DNA of 64,000 nucleotides, from contig NZ_CP030239.1 of the NCBI RefSeq assembly GCF_003285265.1, forward strand, positions 2,208,501 through 2,272,500, read 5' to 3'. Numbering within the stretch: position 1 is the first letter of the stretch; every line of letters starts with the position of its first letter. The translations under genes and the position numbers were made by a program. Of this stretch, positions 56,670 to 64,000 are shown in pieces. Source of the stretch: Paracoccus mutanolyticus. GTDB lineage: Bacteria > Pseudomonadota > Alphaproteobacteria > Rhodobacterales > Rhodobacteraceae. Below the pieces are notes generated by a model, which had not been told where the DNA came from, made no database searches, and saw nothing but the letters and a program-made list of their open reading frames with translations.

Positions 56670-58450
56670 ATGCACGAGATCGACCATCCAGCGGTTCAGC
56701 CGCCGCCAGCCGCGAAGGCCGGGCGGGCCGATGGGGTCTGCGCGGCATCATCGGGGCCCTGCTGGTGCTGGCGGTGGGCACCATCTGGTTCACCAACGGC
56801 TGGCTGACGGCGCGGTTTTCGGAAAACACCCGGGTCCGGACGGAACTGCGTTCGGCGCTGTATACGGGCAACCTGCTGTCGGAACTGCAGCGCACTTCGG
56901 TCGTGCCGCAACTGCTGGCGCGCGACCCGGCGCTGATTTCGGCGCTGATGGCCAAGGATTTCTCGGGCACCTCGGCGCGGCTGATCTCGGCCCAGAAGGA
57001 AATCGGCGCGGCCTCGATCCGGCTCTTGGATGCCTCGGGGCGCACGGTGGGGTCGACCGATCGCAACCTGATCGGCACGAATTATGTGCAAGAGCCCTTC
57101 TATGTCGAATCGCTGCGGTCCAAGGACACGGTCTTTACCGTCTCGCCTTCGCCGCAGGGCGCCTATGAATTCGCCTATTCCCGGGCGGTGGTGGCGGACG
57201 GGCGCACGCTGGGCGTGGTCGTCGTCGGCGCGGACCTGACGCGGCTGGTGCGGTCCTGGGCGGGTATTTCCGACGCCATCGCCGTCACCGACAGCGAGGG
57301 GCAGATCATCCTGTCCACCGAACCGCGCTGGCGGGGCTTGACCGTTCCCGAGGCGCTGGCGGTGCGTTCCGCCCCCTCGGCCATCGCGCGGGCCTTTCAG
57401 GTGACGGCCGACTGGGCCTCGCCCCCGGCCGACGCCTATGTGCAGGGCAAGGCGGTGATGCAGGCCGAGACGCGCATCCCGTTCCGCGGCTGGAAGATGA
57501 TCGCCTTTACCACCTACGAGTCGGTGCGCGAGCGGGTGAATGCGGTGCTGGCGCTGGTCATCATGGGCTTCGCCATCCTGCTGGCGGCCGTGTTCTACCT
57601 GCTGTCGCGCCGCGCCCGGGTGGAATCGGCGGCGTATATGCGCGAATCGGCCGACTTGCGCGCCCTGAACCAGCGCCTGACGCGCGAGATCGCCGAACGC
57701 GAGCGGGTCCAGCGCGAGCTGCGCGTGGCCGAGCAGACCGTGCAGCAATCCAGCAAGCTGGCCGCGCTGGGCGAGATGTCTGCCGGCTGTGCAGGCGCGG
57801 ATGAACCGCCATGGCCGACGCGAATATGTCCAGGTTCTGCGGCTTCTGGAGACTTTCGATCTCGCCGATCTGCGGGCTGCCGTGACGCAGGCCCTCCGGA
57901 TGGGGGCGATCAGCTTTGATGCAGTGAAGCATCTTCTGCTTTGCCGGGTGGAGCGCCGACCACCGCGCCTGGACCTCGACTGCTCGCCCTGTCCAGCGCG
58001 CTGGTGAGAGGAGCCGCAGTGCGCGGCCGCACGATCCGGCTGCAGCGCAATATCCCGCGCTATCCGGTCATGGTCTATTGCGACCGCATCCGGCTGGAGC
58101 AGGTCATCATCAACCTGCTGCGCAACGCGATCGACGCCATCAAGGGCGTCCGCGAACCGGCGATCGAGATCACGGTCAGTTCGGGCTCTCACGCATTCTT
58201 GTCTGTTCGGGACAATGGTCCGGGCGTATCCGACCTGGAACGGCTGTTCGAGCCCTTCTTCACGACCAAGAAACCCGGCGAGGGTACGGGCTTGGGGCTG
58301 GCGATCTCGTCCGGGATCGCGGCCGATTTCGGAGGACGCCTGACCGCGCACAACGCGGAGGACGAGCGGGGCCGCGGGGCCGTATTCGAACTTGAGCTGC
58401 CGCTGCATGATCCGGGCCGACGGGCCGGAACGCAGCTGGCGGCGGAATAA
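56670..58450 (+). pseudogene. dctB: DctB-like sensor histidine kinase, phosphoacceptor region replaced by IS21 sequence
   Basis: The likely start is ATG 56670 (MHEIDHPAVQ) behind GGAGG, with one base lost near 56728; an in-frame ATG at 56657 opens the present frame. A TM helix (IIGALLVLAVGTIWFTNGW), a periplasmic double-Cache sensor (DRNLIGTNYVQEPFYVES, FAYSRAVV), a second TM and a coiled coil lead to KLAALGEMS. There the SHEL(N)QPL H-box should follow, but IstA sequence intervenes. Kinase sequence resumes at LSSALV and keeps the N box NLLRNAIDAI, DNGPG and GTGLGLAIS. Both kinase parts share one frame. As written it lacks the phosphorylated His. It pairs with the regulator 17 bp downstream. 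Confidence 0.88.
57783..57980 (+). mobile_element. IS21-family IstA fragment inside the dctB-like gene
   Basis: In its own frame it reads QARMNRHGRREYVQVLRLLE, TFDLADLRAAVTQALRMGAI and DAVKHLLLCRVERRPPRLDL. This is the C-terminal region of IS21-family IstA transposases. About 65 codons, with no start, no terminal repeats and no istB. The right junction falls at a short shared string (GACCTCGACTG-like) between IstA and the kinase gene. Confidence 0.8.
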
Positions 58451-58466
58451 GGAAAGGTAGGCGCGC

Positions 58467-59792
58467 ATGAGCCGCACGATGAAGATTGCCGTTGTTGACG
58501 ATGAACCCGACATGCGCGAATCGATCAGCCAGTGGCTGGCGCTTTCGGGCTTCGACACCGAGACATTCGCCAGCGCCGACGACGCGCTGAAGGTGATCGG
58601 CGCGGACTGGCCGGGGGTCATCATTTCGGACATCCGCATGCCGGGGACGGACGGGATGGCCTTCCTTAAGCGCCTGATGGGGATCGATTCGGGTCTGCCG
58701 GTCATCATGATCACCGGCCATGGCGACGTGCCGATGGCGGTCGAGGCCATGCGGATCGGCGCCATGGACTTCATGGAGAAGCCCTTCAACCCCGAACGGC
58801 TGACCGAGCTGGTCAAGAAGGCCAGCCAGGCCCGGCGCATGACGCTGGACAACCGCGCCCTGCGCCGCGACCTGTCGGAAGGCCAGCAGGTCATGTCCAA
58901 GCTGATCGGTGCAAGCCCGGTGATGGAGCGGCTGCGCGAGGATATCCTGGACCTGGGCCAGGCAGACGGCCATGTCCTGATCGACGGCGAGACCGGGACC
59001 GGCAAGACGCTGGTGGCGCACGCCCTGCACGCCGTGGGGCCGCGCGCGTCCAAGAAATTCGTGCCGATCTCCTGCGCCGCCTACAACGACGAGGTTCTGG
59101 CGGCGAAGCTGTTCGGCCCGGTCGAGAACGGGCTGCCTGCGGTCGAGGAAGCGCGCGGGGGCACGCTTTGCCTCGAGGACATCGAGGCGCTGTCCGACGG
59201 GCTTCAGGCGCGGCTGCTGGCTTTCATCGCCGAGCAGGGCAGCCCGGCCGAAACCCGGATCATCGCCATTTCCAATGCCCGGGGCGAGGGCCGCAAGGCC
59301 GAGGATTCGCTGCGCCCCGACCTGTTCTATCGCCTGACCGCGCTGAAGATCACCCTGCCGCCGCTGCGTTCGCGCGGCGAGGACATCCTGGCGCTGTTCA
59401 CCCGCATGACCGAGCAGTTTTCCGAGGAATACGGCTGCGAGCCGCCTCAGGTCACGGCGCAGGAGGCCGCGCAGCTGTTGCAGGCGCCCTGGCCCGGGAA
59501 CGTGCGGCAGTTGATCAACGTGGCCGAGCGGGCAGTGTTGCAGAACCGGCGCGGCTCGGGCTCCATCGCCTCGTTGCTGATGGCGGATGGCGAGGACACG
59601 CAGGAAGCCACCACGACCGAGGGCAAGCCCTTGAAGGAATACGTCGAAAGCTTCGAGAAGATGCTGATCGACAACACCATGCGCCGCCACAAGGGCAGCA
59701 TCGCCGCCGTGATGGACGAGCTTTGCCTGCCGCGCCGGACGCTGAACGAGAAGATGGCGAAATACGGGCTGAGCCGCAGCGATTACCTGTAG
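58467..59792 (+). CDS. dctD: DctD-like NtrC-class response regulator lacking GAFTGA
   Basis: A 441-residue regulator: receiver domain with phosphoacceptor Asp55 (IISDIRMPG) and Lys in MEKPF; AAA+ domain with Walker A GETGTGKT (174-181) and Walker B-like GGTLCLEDIE; C-terminal Fis-type helix-turn-helix (IAAVMDELCLPRRTLNEKMAKYG). In sigma-54 activators the L1 loop reads GAFTGA; here FGPVENGLPAVEEA stands in its place, so contact with sigma-54 is not expected. R. capsulatus NtrC also lacks this motif and works with the housekeeping sigma factor. Probable control of C4-dicarboxylate uptake is inferred from the DctB-like partner; no dct transporter is present. Confidence 0.9.
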   Translation: MSRTMKIAVVDDEPDMRESISQWLALSGFDTETFASADDALKVIGADWPGVIISDIRMPGTDGMAFLKRLMGIDSGLPVIMITGHGDVPMAVEAMRIGAMDFMEKPFNPERLTELVKKASQARRMTLDNRALRRDLSEGQQVMSKLIGASPVMERLREDILDLGQADGHVLIDGETGTGKTLVAHALHAVGPRASKKFVPISCAAYNDEVLAAKLFGPVENGLPAVEEARGGTLCLEDIEALSDGLQARLLAFIAEQGSPAETRIIAISNARGEGRKAEDSLRPDLFYRLTALKITLPPLRSRGEDILALFTRMTEQFSEEYGCEPPQVTAQEAAQLLQAPWPGNVRQLINVAERAVLQNRRGSGSIASLLMADGEDTQEATTTEGKPLKEYVESFEKMLIDNTMRRHKGSIAAVMDELCLPRRTLNEKMAKYGLSRSDYL

Positions 59793-60257
59793 CCTCTTCT
59801 GCCCGGATATGCCGCAGGCCGTGCGACCGGCCGGCGGCTAAAGTCGGCCGCCGCAGAAAAACCGATTGTAACTGCGCGGTCTTCCCCGCTATCTTCGCCC
59901 CAAGGGGCGGCCTGTCGCAATTCATGGTTGTTCGTCCCCGCCAGTTTCGCAGCGTGTCAGCCGGTCACGGCCCGAACAGGGGTGACGGCGGGTGCGCGGA
60001 AAAATCAGCGCCCATGCCCCCCGGGGCCTCTGGGCATTCGTATCGCCGTCCGGGGCGCAGGTGCTGCGCTTTGGGCCAAGAAAGGTAAACAGACGCGATG
60101 GATCGCGCAGCGCAGCTTGATCGGGAACGGCACCGGGGAAAATTTCCCGATGCCGCGATTGCTGCTGTCAGCGTGCCGCGTCGCGTTCTTACAATGAGCA
60201 GCGGGATCATGGCGCCGCCCATGCGCGGACCAGGCCTGCTGCCCGGAAATCGGAAAC
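59793..60257 (+). promoter_or_regulatory. Long untranslated interval and probable rne leader
   Basis: 465 bp without a convincing gene. A candidate promoter TTGTAA-N18-TATCTT lies at 59866-59895, which would give an rne leader of roughly 350 nt. A 7-bp stem CGGCGGC/GCCGCCG at 59832-59853 precedes it and may end the dctD transcript. E. coli rne has a comparably long leader used for autoregulation; a similar role here is inference only. Confidence 0.45.
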
Positions 60258-62873
60258 ATGTCAAAAAAAATGCTGATCGACGCCACGCATGCCGAGGAAA
60301 CTCGGGTTGTCGTGGTCGATGGAACCAAAGTCGAAGAGTTTGACTTCGAGACGGTCAACAAGCGGCAGCTTGCGGGCAACATCTATCTGGCCAAGGTGAC
60401 GCGGGTCGAGCCCTCGCTGCAGGCGGCCTTCGTGGATTACGGCGGCAACCGCCACGGCTTCCTGGCCTTTGCCGAAATCCACCCGGATTACTATCAGATC
60501 CCCGCCGCCGACCGTAAGGCGCTGCTGGAGGAAGAGCGCCAGGCCGCCGCCGCCGAGAATGACGAGGCCGAAAAGCCCAAGCGCGGCCAGCGCCGCCGCA
60601 AGGGGCCCAAGCCCGCCGTCGCCGATGCGGGCGACGCGGTAGTGTCCGAGGACATCGCGGGCATGGCCATCGTCGATCCGACCGAAGGCGACGGTGGGCC
60701 TGCCGAGAGCTTCCACCCCGAGCCCGAGGCAGAAGCCATCGCACCCGATGCCGCCTTGCCCGAGGCTGCGTCCGAGCCCGCCCCCGAGGAGGAGCACGCC
60801 GACGAGGAAACCGCCGAGGACGACGGCATCGAATCCGTCGCCGAGGAGGATGTGGCCGAGGAGATCAGCGCGCCGAAGCGCCAGCCCCGCGCGCGCCGCT
60901 ACAAGATCCAGGAAGTCATCAAGGTCCGGCAGATCATGCTGGTCCAGGTCGTCAAGGAAGAGCGCGGCAACAAGGGCGCGGCCCTGACCACCTACCTGTC
61001 GCTGGCCGGCCGCTATTGCGTGCTGATGCCCAACACTGCGCGCGGCGGCGGCATCAGCCGCAAGATCACCAATGCCGCCGACCGCAAGAAGCTGAAGGAA
61101 ATCGCGTCCGAGCTGGAGGTGCCGGAAGGCGCCGGGCTGATCATCCGCACCGCCGGCAGCCAGCGCACCCGGACCGAGATCCGCCGCGACTATGAATACC
61201 TGATGCGGCTGTGGGAGCAGATCCGCGAACTGACCTTCAAGTCCATCGCCCCCGCGCCGGTCTATGAGGAAGGCGACCTGATCAAGCGCACGATCCGCGA
61301 CATCTACTCGAAGGAAATCGAGGAGGTTCTGGTCGAGGGCGAGCGCGGCTATCGCACGGCCAAGGACTTCATGAAGATGATCATGCCGTCCCACGCCAAG
61401 AACGTGAAGCACTACCAGGACCAGATGCCGCTGTTCGCGCGCTACCAGGTGGAAAGCTATCTGGCGGGCATGTTCAACCCGGTCGTGCAGCTGAAGTCGG
61501 GCGGCTACATCGTCATCGGCGTGACCGAGGCGCTGGTCGCCATCGACGTGAACTCGGGCCGGGCCACCAAGGAAGGCTCGATCGAGGATACGGCGCTGAA
61601 GACGAACCTGGAGGCCGCCGATGAGGTGGCGCGCCAGTTGCGCCTGCGCGACCTGGCCGGGCTGATCGTCATCGACTTCATCGACATGGAGGAGCGGCGC
61701 AACAACGCCGCCGTCGAGAAGCGCTTCAAGGACAAGCTCAAGACCGACCGGGCGCGGATCCAGGTCGGCCGCATCTCGGGCTTTGGCCTGATGGAGATGT
61801 CGCGCCAGCGCCTGCGTCCGGGCATGCTGGAATCGACCACGCAGCCCTGCGCGCATTGCCACGGCACCGGGCTGATCCGCAGCGACGATAGCATGGCGCT
61901 GACCATCCTGCGCGCCATCGAGGAAGAGGGCACCCGCAAGCGTTCGCGCGAAGTGCTTGTCAAGGCGCCGGTCGCCGTCGCGAACTTCCTGATGAACGCC
62001 AAGCGCGAGCATATCGCCGGCATCGAGACGCGCTATGGCATGTCGGTGCGGGTCGAGGCGGACCCGTCGCTGATCTCGCCCGACTATGCCATCGAGAAGT
62101 TCAAGACCGCGACGCGGAACGTGCCCGAGGTGACGCATCCCGTCGTTTCGGTCGATGCACGGCTGATGGCCCAGATCGACGAGGAAGACACGTCCGAGGA
62201 TGAGGGCGAGGACCTGACCGCCGAAGTCGAGGATGCCGCGGCGGACGAGTCCGGCGCTGCGGGCGATGACGCCCAGTCCGAGGAACTGCGCGGCGACCGC
62301 GACGAGGGTGGCGAGAACGGCAAGCGTCGTCGTCGCCGCCGTCGCCGTCGCAATGGCCGCAATGGCGAAGCCGAAGGGCAGGGGGGTGACGAAACCGACG
62401 CGCCCGAGGTTGCCGAGGGAGAAGCCGAGGCCGAGGAGCAGGCCGCACCCGAAGCGGCACCCGAGAGCGACGAGCAGGGCGCCGGTTCGCGCCGCCGCCG
62501 GTCGCGCCGCCGCAAGGGCGAGCAGGCCGAGGTTGCCGCGGAACCCGCCGCGCCTGTCGATCTGACCGACCTGCCGATTGCCGACGTGCAGCCCGAGCCG
62601 GATGAGGTCGTGGCAGAGGTTGCGGAAGCTGAGCCTGCGCCCGCGCCGGAACCGGACGCTGAGGCCGTGCCCGCCGAGCCGATGGCCGTGGCCGAAGAGG
62701 CGCCCGCCCCCGTCGAGGCGACCCCGGAGCCGATGGCCGTCGAGCCTGAAAGCGCGGAGCCCGAGGTGGCGGAAAGCGTCGAGCCCGCCGCGCCGCAGCC
62801 CGAGCCGGAACCCGCGATGACCGCCGAGGAGCCGTCACGGCCCAAGCGGCGCGGCTGGTGGTCGCAGGGCTGA
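60258..62873 (+). CDS. rne: Ribonuclease E
   Basis: Endoribonuclease that initiates mRNA decay and processes rRNA. The 871-residue protein has an S1 domain split by a ~120-residue acidic/Ala-rich insertion (about residues 95-220), a known feature of alphaproteobacterial RNase E. Catalytic Asp residues are in VAIDVNSG and IVIDFIDMEERRNN, and the zinc-link is PCAHCHG. The C-terminal ~220 residues are disordered, with a run of Arg codons (KRRRRRRRRRNGRNGE) that may bind RNA and an acidic Pro/Ala/Glu tail ending in RPKRRGWWSQG. Intact, with a strong terminator. Confidence 0.96.
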   Translation: MSKKMLIDATHAEETRVVVVDGTKVEEFDFETVNKRQLAGNIYLAKVTRVEPSLQAAFVDYGGNRHGFLAFAEIHPDYYQIPAADRKALLEEERQAAAAENDEAEKPKRGQRRRKGPKPAVADAGDAVVSEDIAGMAIVDPTEGDGGPAESFHPEPEAEAIAPDAALPEAASEPAPEEEHADEETAEDDGIESVAEEDVAEEISAPKRQPRARRYKIQEVIKVRQIMLVQVVKEERGNKGAALTTYLSLAGRYCVLMPNTARGGGISRKITNAADRKKLKEIASELEVPEGAGLIIRTAGSQRTRTEIRRDYEYLMRLWEQIRELTFKSIAPAPVYEEGDLIKRTIRDIYSKEIEEVLVEGERGYRTAKDFMKMIMPSHAKNVKHYQDQMPLFARYQVESYLAGMFNPVVQLKSGGYIVIGVTEALVAIDVNSGRATKEGSIEDTALKTNLEAADEVARQLRLRDLAGLIVIDFIDMEERRNNAAVEKRFKDKLKTDRARIQVGRISGFGLMEMSRQRLRPGMLESTTQPCAHCHGTGLIRSDDSMALTILRAIEEEGTRKRSREVLVKAPVAVANFLMNAKREHIAGIETRYGMSVRVEADPSLISPDYAIEKFKTATRNVPEVTHPVVSVDARLMAQIDEEDTSEDEGEDLTAEVEDAAADESGAAGDDAQSEELRGDRDEGGENGKRRRRRRRRRNGRNGEAEGQGGDETDAPEVAEGEAEAEEQAAPEAAPESDEQGAGSRRRRSRRRKGEQAEVAAEPAAPVDLTDLPIADVQPEPDEVVAEVAEAEPAPAPEPDAEAVPAEPMAVAEEAPAPVEATPEPMAVEPESAEPEVAESVEPAAPQPEPEPAMTAEEPSRPKRRGWWSQG

Positions 62874-62897
62874 TTGTCGCAGATGACACAAGATTGA

Positions 62898-62924
62898 GGC
62901 GCGGGGTCTTTCCCGCGCCTTTTT
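62898..62924 (+). terminator. Intrinsic terminator of rne
   Basis: Perfect 8-bp stem GGCGCGGG/CCCGCGCC with loop GTCTTT and a TTTTT tail, 24 bp after the rne stop. A textbook Rho-independent terminator. Confidence 0.9.
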
Positions 62925-62944
62925 CATGGCGCAATCTGCGCGGC

Positions 62945-63688
62945 ATGTTGGGAATCGAGCTTGCAGACGCCGCCTTCCTGCCCGCCGCGATGGTTGCGCT
63001 GCTGGCCGGCATCCTGTCCTTTCTGTCGCCCTGCGTCCTGCCGGTCGTCCCCCCCTATCTGGCCTATATGACCGGAGTCGGGGTCGGCGGTCTGCGCGCG
63101 GGCGAACGCAGCGCGGTGGTTCCGGCGCTGTTCTTCATCCTGGGGCTCTCGACCGTCTTTCTGCTGATGGGCATGGCGGCCTCGGCCTTCGGGCGGGTGT
63201 TCCTGCAATGGCAGGAGTGGCTCGCGCGCGGTGCGGGACTGGTCGTGATCGTCATGGGGCTGCATTTCCTGCGCCTGATCCGCATCCCGTTTCTGGATGG
63301 CGAGGCGCGGATCGACGCAGGCGACAAGGGGGGCAGTTCCCTTGGGGCCTATCTGCTGGGCCTGGCCTTTGCCTTTGGCTGGACCCCCTGCATCGGCCCC
63401 CAGCTTGGCATGATCCTGTCGCTGGCAGCGACCGGGGCCGAGGCGCAGCGGGGCGTCGCGCTGCTGGCGGTCTATGCCTTGGGCCTGGGCATCCCGTTCC
63501 TGCTGTCCGCCATCTTCGTCAACCGGGCAATCGGGCTGATGAACCGCATCAAGCCGCATCTGAAGCTGATCGAACGCATCATGGGCGCGCTGCTGGTGGT
63601 GGTGGGCCTTGCGCTGCTGACCGGGGCCTTCCCCAGCTTTGCCTATTGGCTGCTGGAAACCTTTCCCTGGCTGGCCGCCCTGGGCTGA
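62945..63688 (+). CDS. ccdA: Cytochrome c biogenesis protein CcdA
   Basis: A 247-residue polytopic membrane protein with six hydrophobic segments that carries reductant from cytoplasmic thioredoxin to periplasmic thiol partners for cytochrome c maturation. The redox Cys pair is in FLSPCVLPVVPPY (Cys30) and GWTPCIGPQLG (Cys149), each at a Pro-kinked helix. ATG 62945 was chosen because the family N-terminus begins there; the open frame before it includes the rne terminator. Intact. Confidence 0.93.
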   Translation: MLGIELADAAFLPAAMVALLAGILSFLSPCVLPVVPPYLAYMTGVGVGGLRAGERSAVVPALFFILGLSTVFLLMGMAASAFGRVFLQWQEWLARGAGLVVIVMGLHFLRLIRIPFLDGEARIDAGDKGGSSLGAYLLGLAFAFGWTPCIGPQLGMILSLAATGAEAQRGVALLAVYALGLGIPFLLSAIFVNRAIGLMNRIKPHLKLIERIMGALLVVVGLALLTGAFPSFAYWLLETFPWLAALG

Positions 63689-63756
63689 TCCGGGACCGGG
63701 CTCTTGCGCTTTCCAGGCGCGGCCGCCACTCTGCCCGCCGCAGGGCGCTGGGGCGC

Positions 63757-64000
63757 ATGGTGGCGATGGATGCGGCCACAACCGATTGCGGATCAGGCCT
63801 TTCCCCAGGTCGCGGGCCAGATCCGGGTCGAATCGCTGGACGACCGCTGACCGCCCGCGCTGATCGTCCAGCACGGCCATCTGCGGCCGGGGGGCACGGT
63901 CAGCGGCCCTGCCATGTTCGCATTGGCGGATGTGGCGATCTATCTGGCGATCCTGTCGCGGATCGGAGAGGTAGCCCTGGCGGTGACGACCAATGCCTCG
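63757..64000 (+). CDS. PaaI-type hotdog thioesterase, partial, frame-disrupted
   Basis: The window ends inside this gene. In one frame: AFPQVAGQIRVESLDDR, then, after a stop at 63847-63849, LIVQHGHLRPGGTVSGPAMF and ALADVAIYLAILSRIGEVAL. HLRPGGTVSGPAMFALADVA is the hotdog-fold core of PaaI-like acyl-CoA thioesterases. Two compensating indels near 63849 and one near 63780 best explain the breaks. The start is ATG 63757 or 63766. Physiological substrate unknown. Confidence 0.75.
   Translation, partial: MVAMDAATTDCGSGLSPGRGPDPGRIAGRPLTARADRPARPSAAGGHGQRPCHVRIGGCGDLSGDPVADRRGSPGGDDQCL

Noticed and set aside
57789..58007. A separate small gene of 72 codons
   Set aside because: Its sequence is the C-terminal part of IS21 IstA without a start signal; it is part of the replaced segment in the kinase gene.
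62330..62365. CGT/CGC repeat tract as a microsatellite
   Set aside because: It encodes the Arg-rich patch of RNase E in frame and is expected for this protein.
1..64000. CRISPR arrays, toxin-antitoxin pairs, restriction-modification or other defence genes
   Set aside because: No direct-repeat array with regular spacers and no gene with such domains was found; gene content is core metabolism and housekeeping.

Overview
The window looks like chromosomal DNA of a high-GC alphaproteobacterium of the Rhodobacterales, most likely Paracoccus or a close relative. The evidence is very high G+C with G/C-ending codons, a single-cysteine Rhodobacter-type IscR, RNase E with an insertion in its S1 domain, a GluRS of the HIHV type, a trgB-cysK pair as in Rhodobacter sphaeroides, and families largely confined to this order. 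I read about 60 protein genes and four tRNAs (Met-CAT, Arg-ACG, Ser-CGA, Arg-CCT). There is no complete insertion sequence, no prophage and no CRISPR array.

Layout. 1-7.2 kb: glycogen operon glgB-glgC-glgA-glgX (minus) with a divergent GH13 alpha-glucosidase. 7.4-11.4 kb: a small RTX-like calcium-binding protein, tRNA-Met, a DUF1003 membrane protein, gltX and a minimal zincin. 11.4-15.9 kb: a catabolic cluster (dehydroshikimate dehydratase/HPPD-like fusion, FAD oxidoreductase, TIM-barrel isomerase) around an IclR-like palindrome. 16.3-18.3 kb: copper/cytochrome oxidase assembly genes (DUF2946-like, YcnI-PCuAC fusion, SCO). 18.4-28.1 kb: tRNA-Arg, a histidine kinase, rpmH-rnpA-yidD, ttcA, a degenerate EAL protein, then yidC-MOSC-engB and argB. 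28.2-35.9 kb: SixA-like phosphatase, AroE-like protein, tRNA-Ser, trgB-cysK, a large MscS-type channel and an MFS transporter. 35.9-44.9 kb: zapE, folC-accD (minus), cls, phhB, a DUF6478 gene, GNAT, a CinA-type protein and map. 45-54.4 kb: LacI/GntR-type repressor, tRNA-Arg(CCT), glycosyltransferase, GlxA-type regulator, the carboxy(nor)spermidine pathway pair, a secreted VaFE-repeat protein, iscR, an alpha/beta hydrolase and a tandem-HD protein. 54.5-64 kb: icd, purQ, a DctB/DctD-like two-component pair, rne, ccdA and the start of a PaaI-type thioesterase.

The most striking property is structural. About nineteen genes, including essential ones (gltX, icd, folC), carry frame breaks, and where the lost base can be read it is nearly always a deletion. 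Three conserved genes are more drastically altered: about 140-200 bp of their own sequence is replaced by a piece of a multicopy gene. An RHS/YD-repeat piece sits in yidD, an IS5-family transposase piece in folC, and an IS21 IstA piece in the dctB-like kinase. A fourth gene, icd, has a roughly 150-bp stretch that resembles an uncorrected noisy read. In yidD, dctB and icd the reading frame is the same on both sides, so length is preserved. I favour assembly or consensus error, but this is testable.

I did not find an undescribed multi-gene system. The better biological leads are single genes: a VaFE-repeat protein in a Gram-negative, a tandem HD-domain phosphohydrolase, an EAL protein without its catalytic residues, an NtrC-class regulator without GAFTGA, and a YcnI-PCuAC fusion with a His-rich linker.
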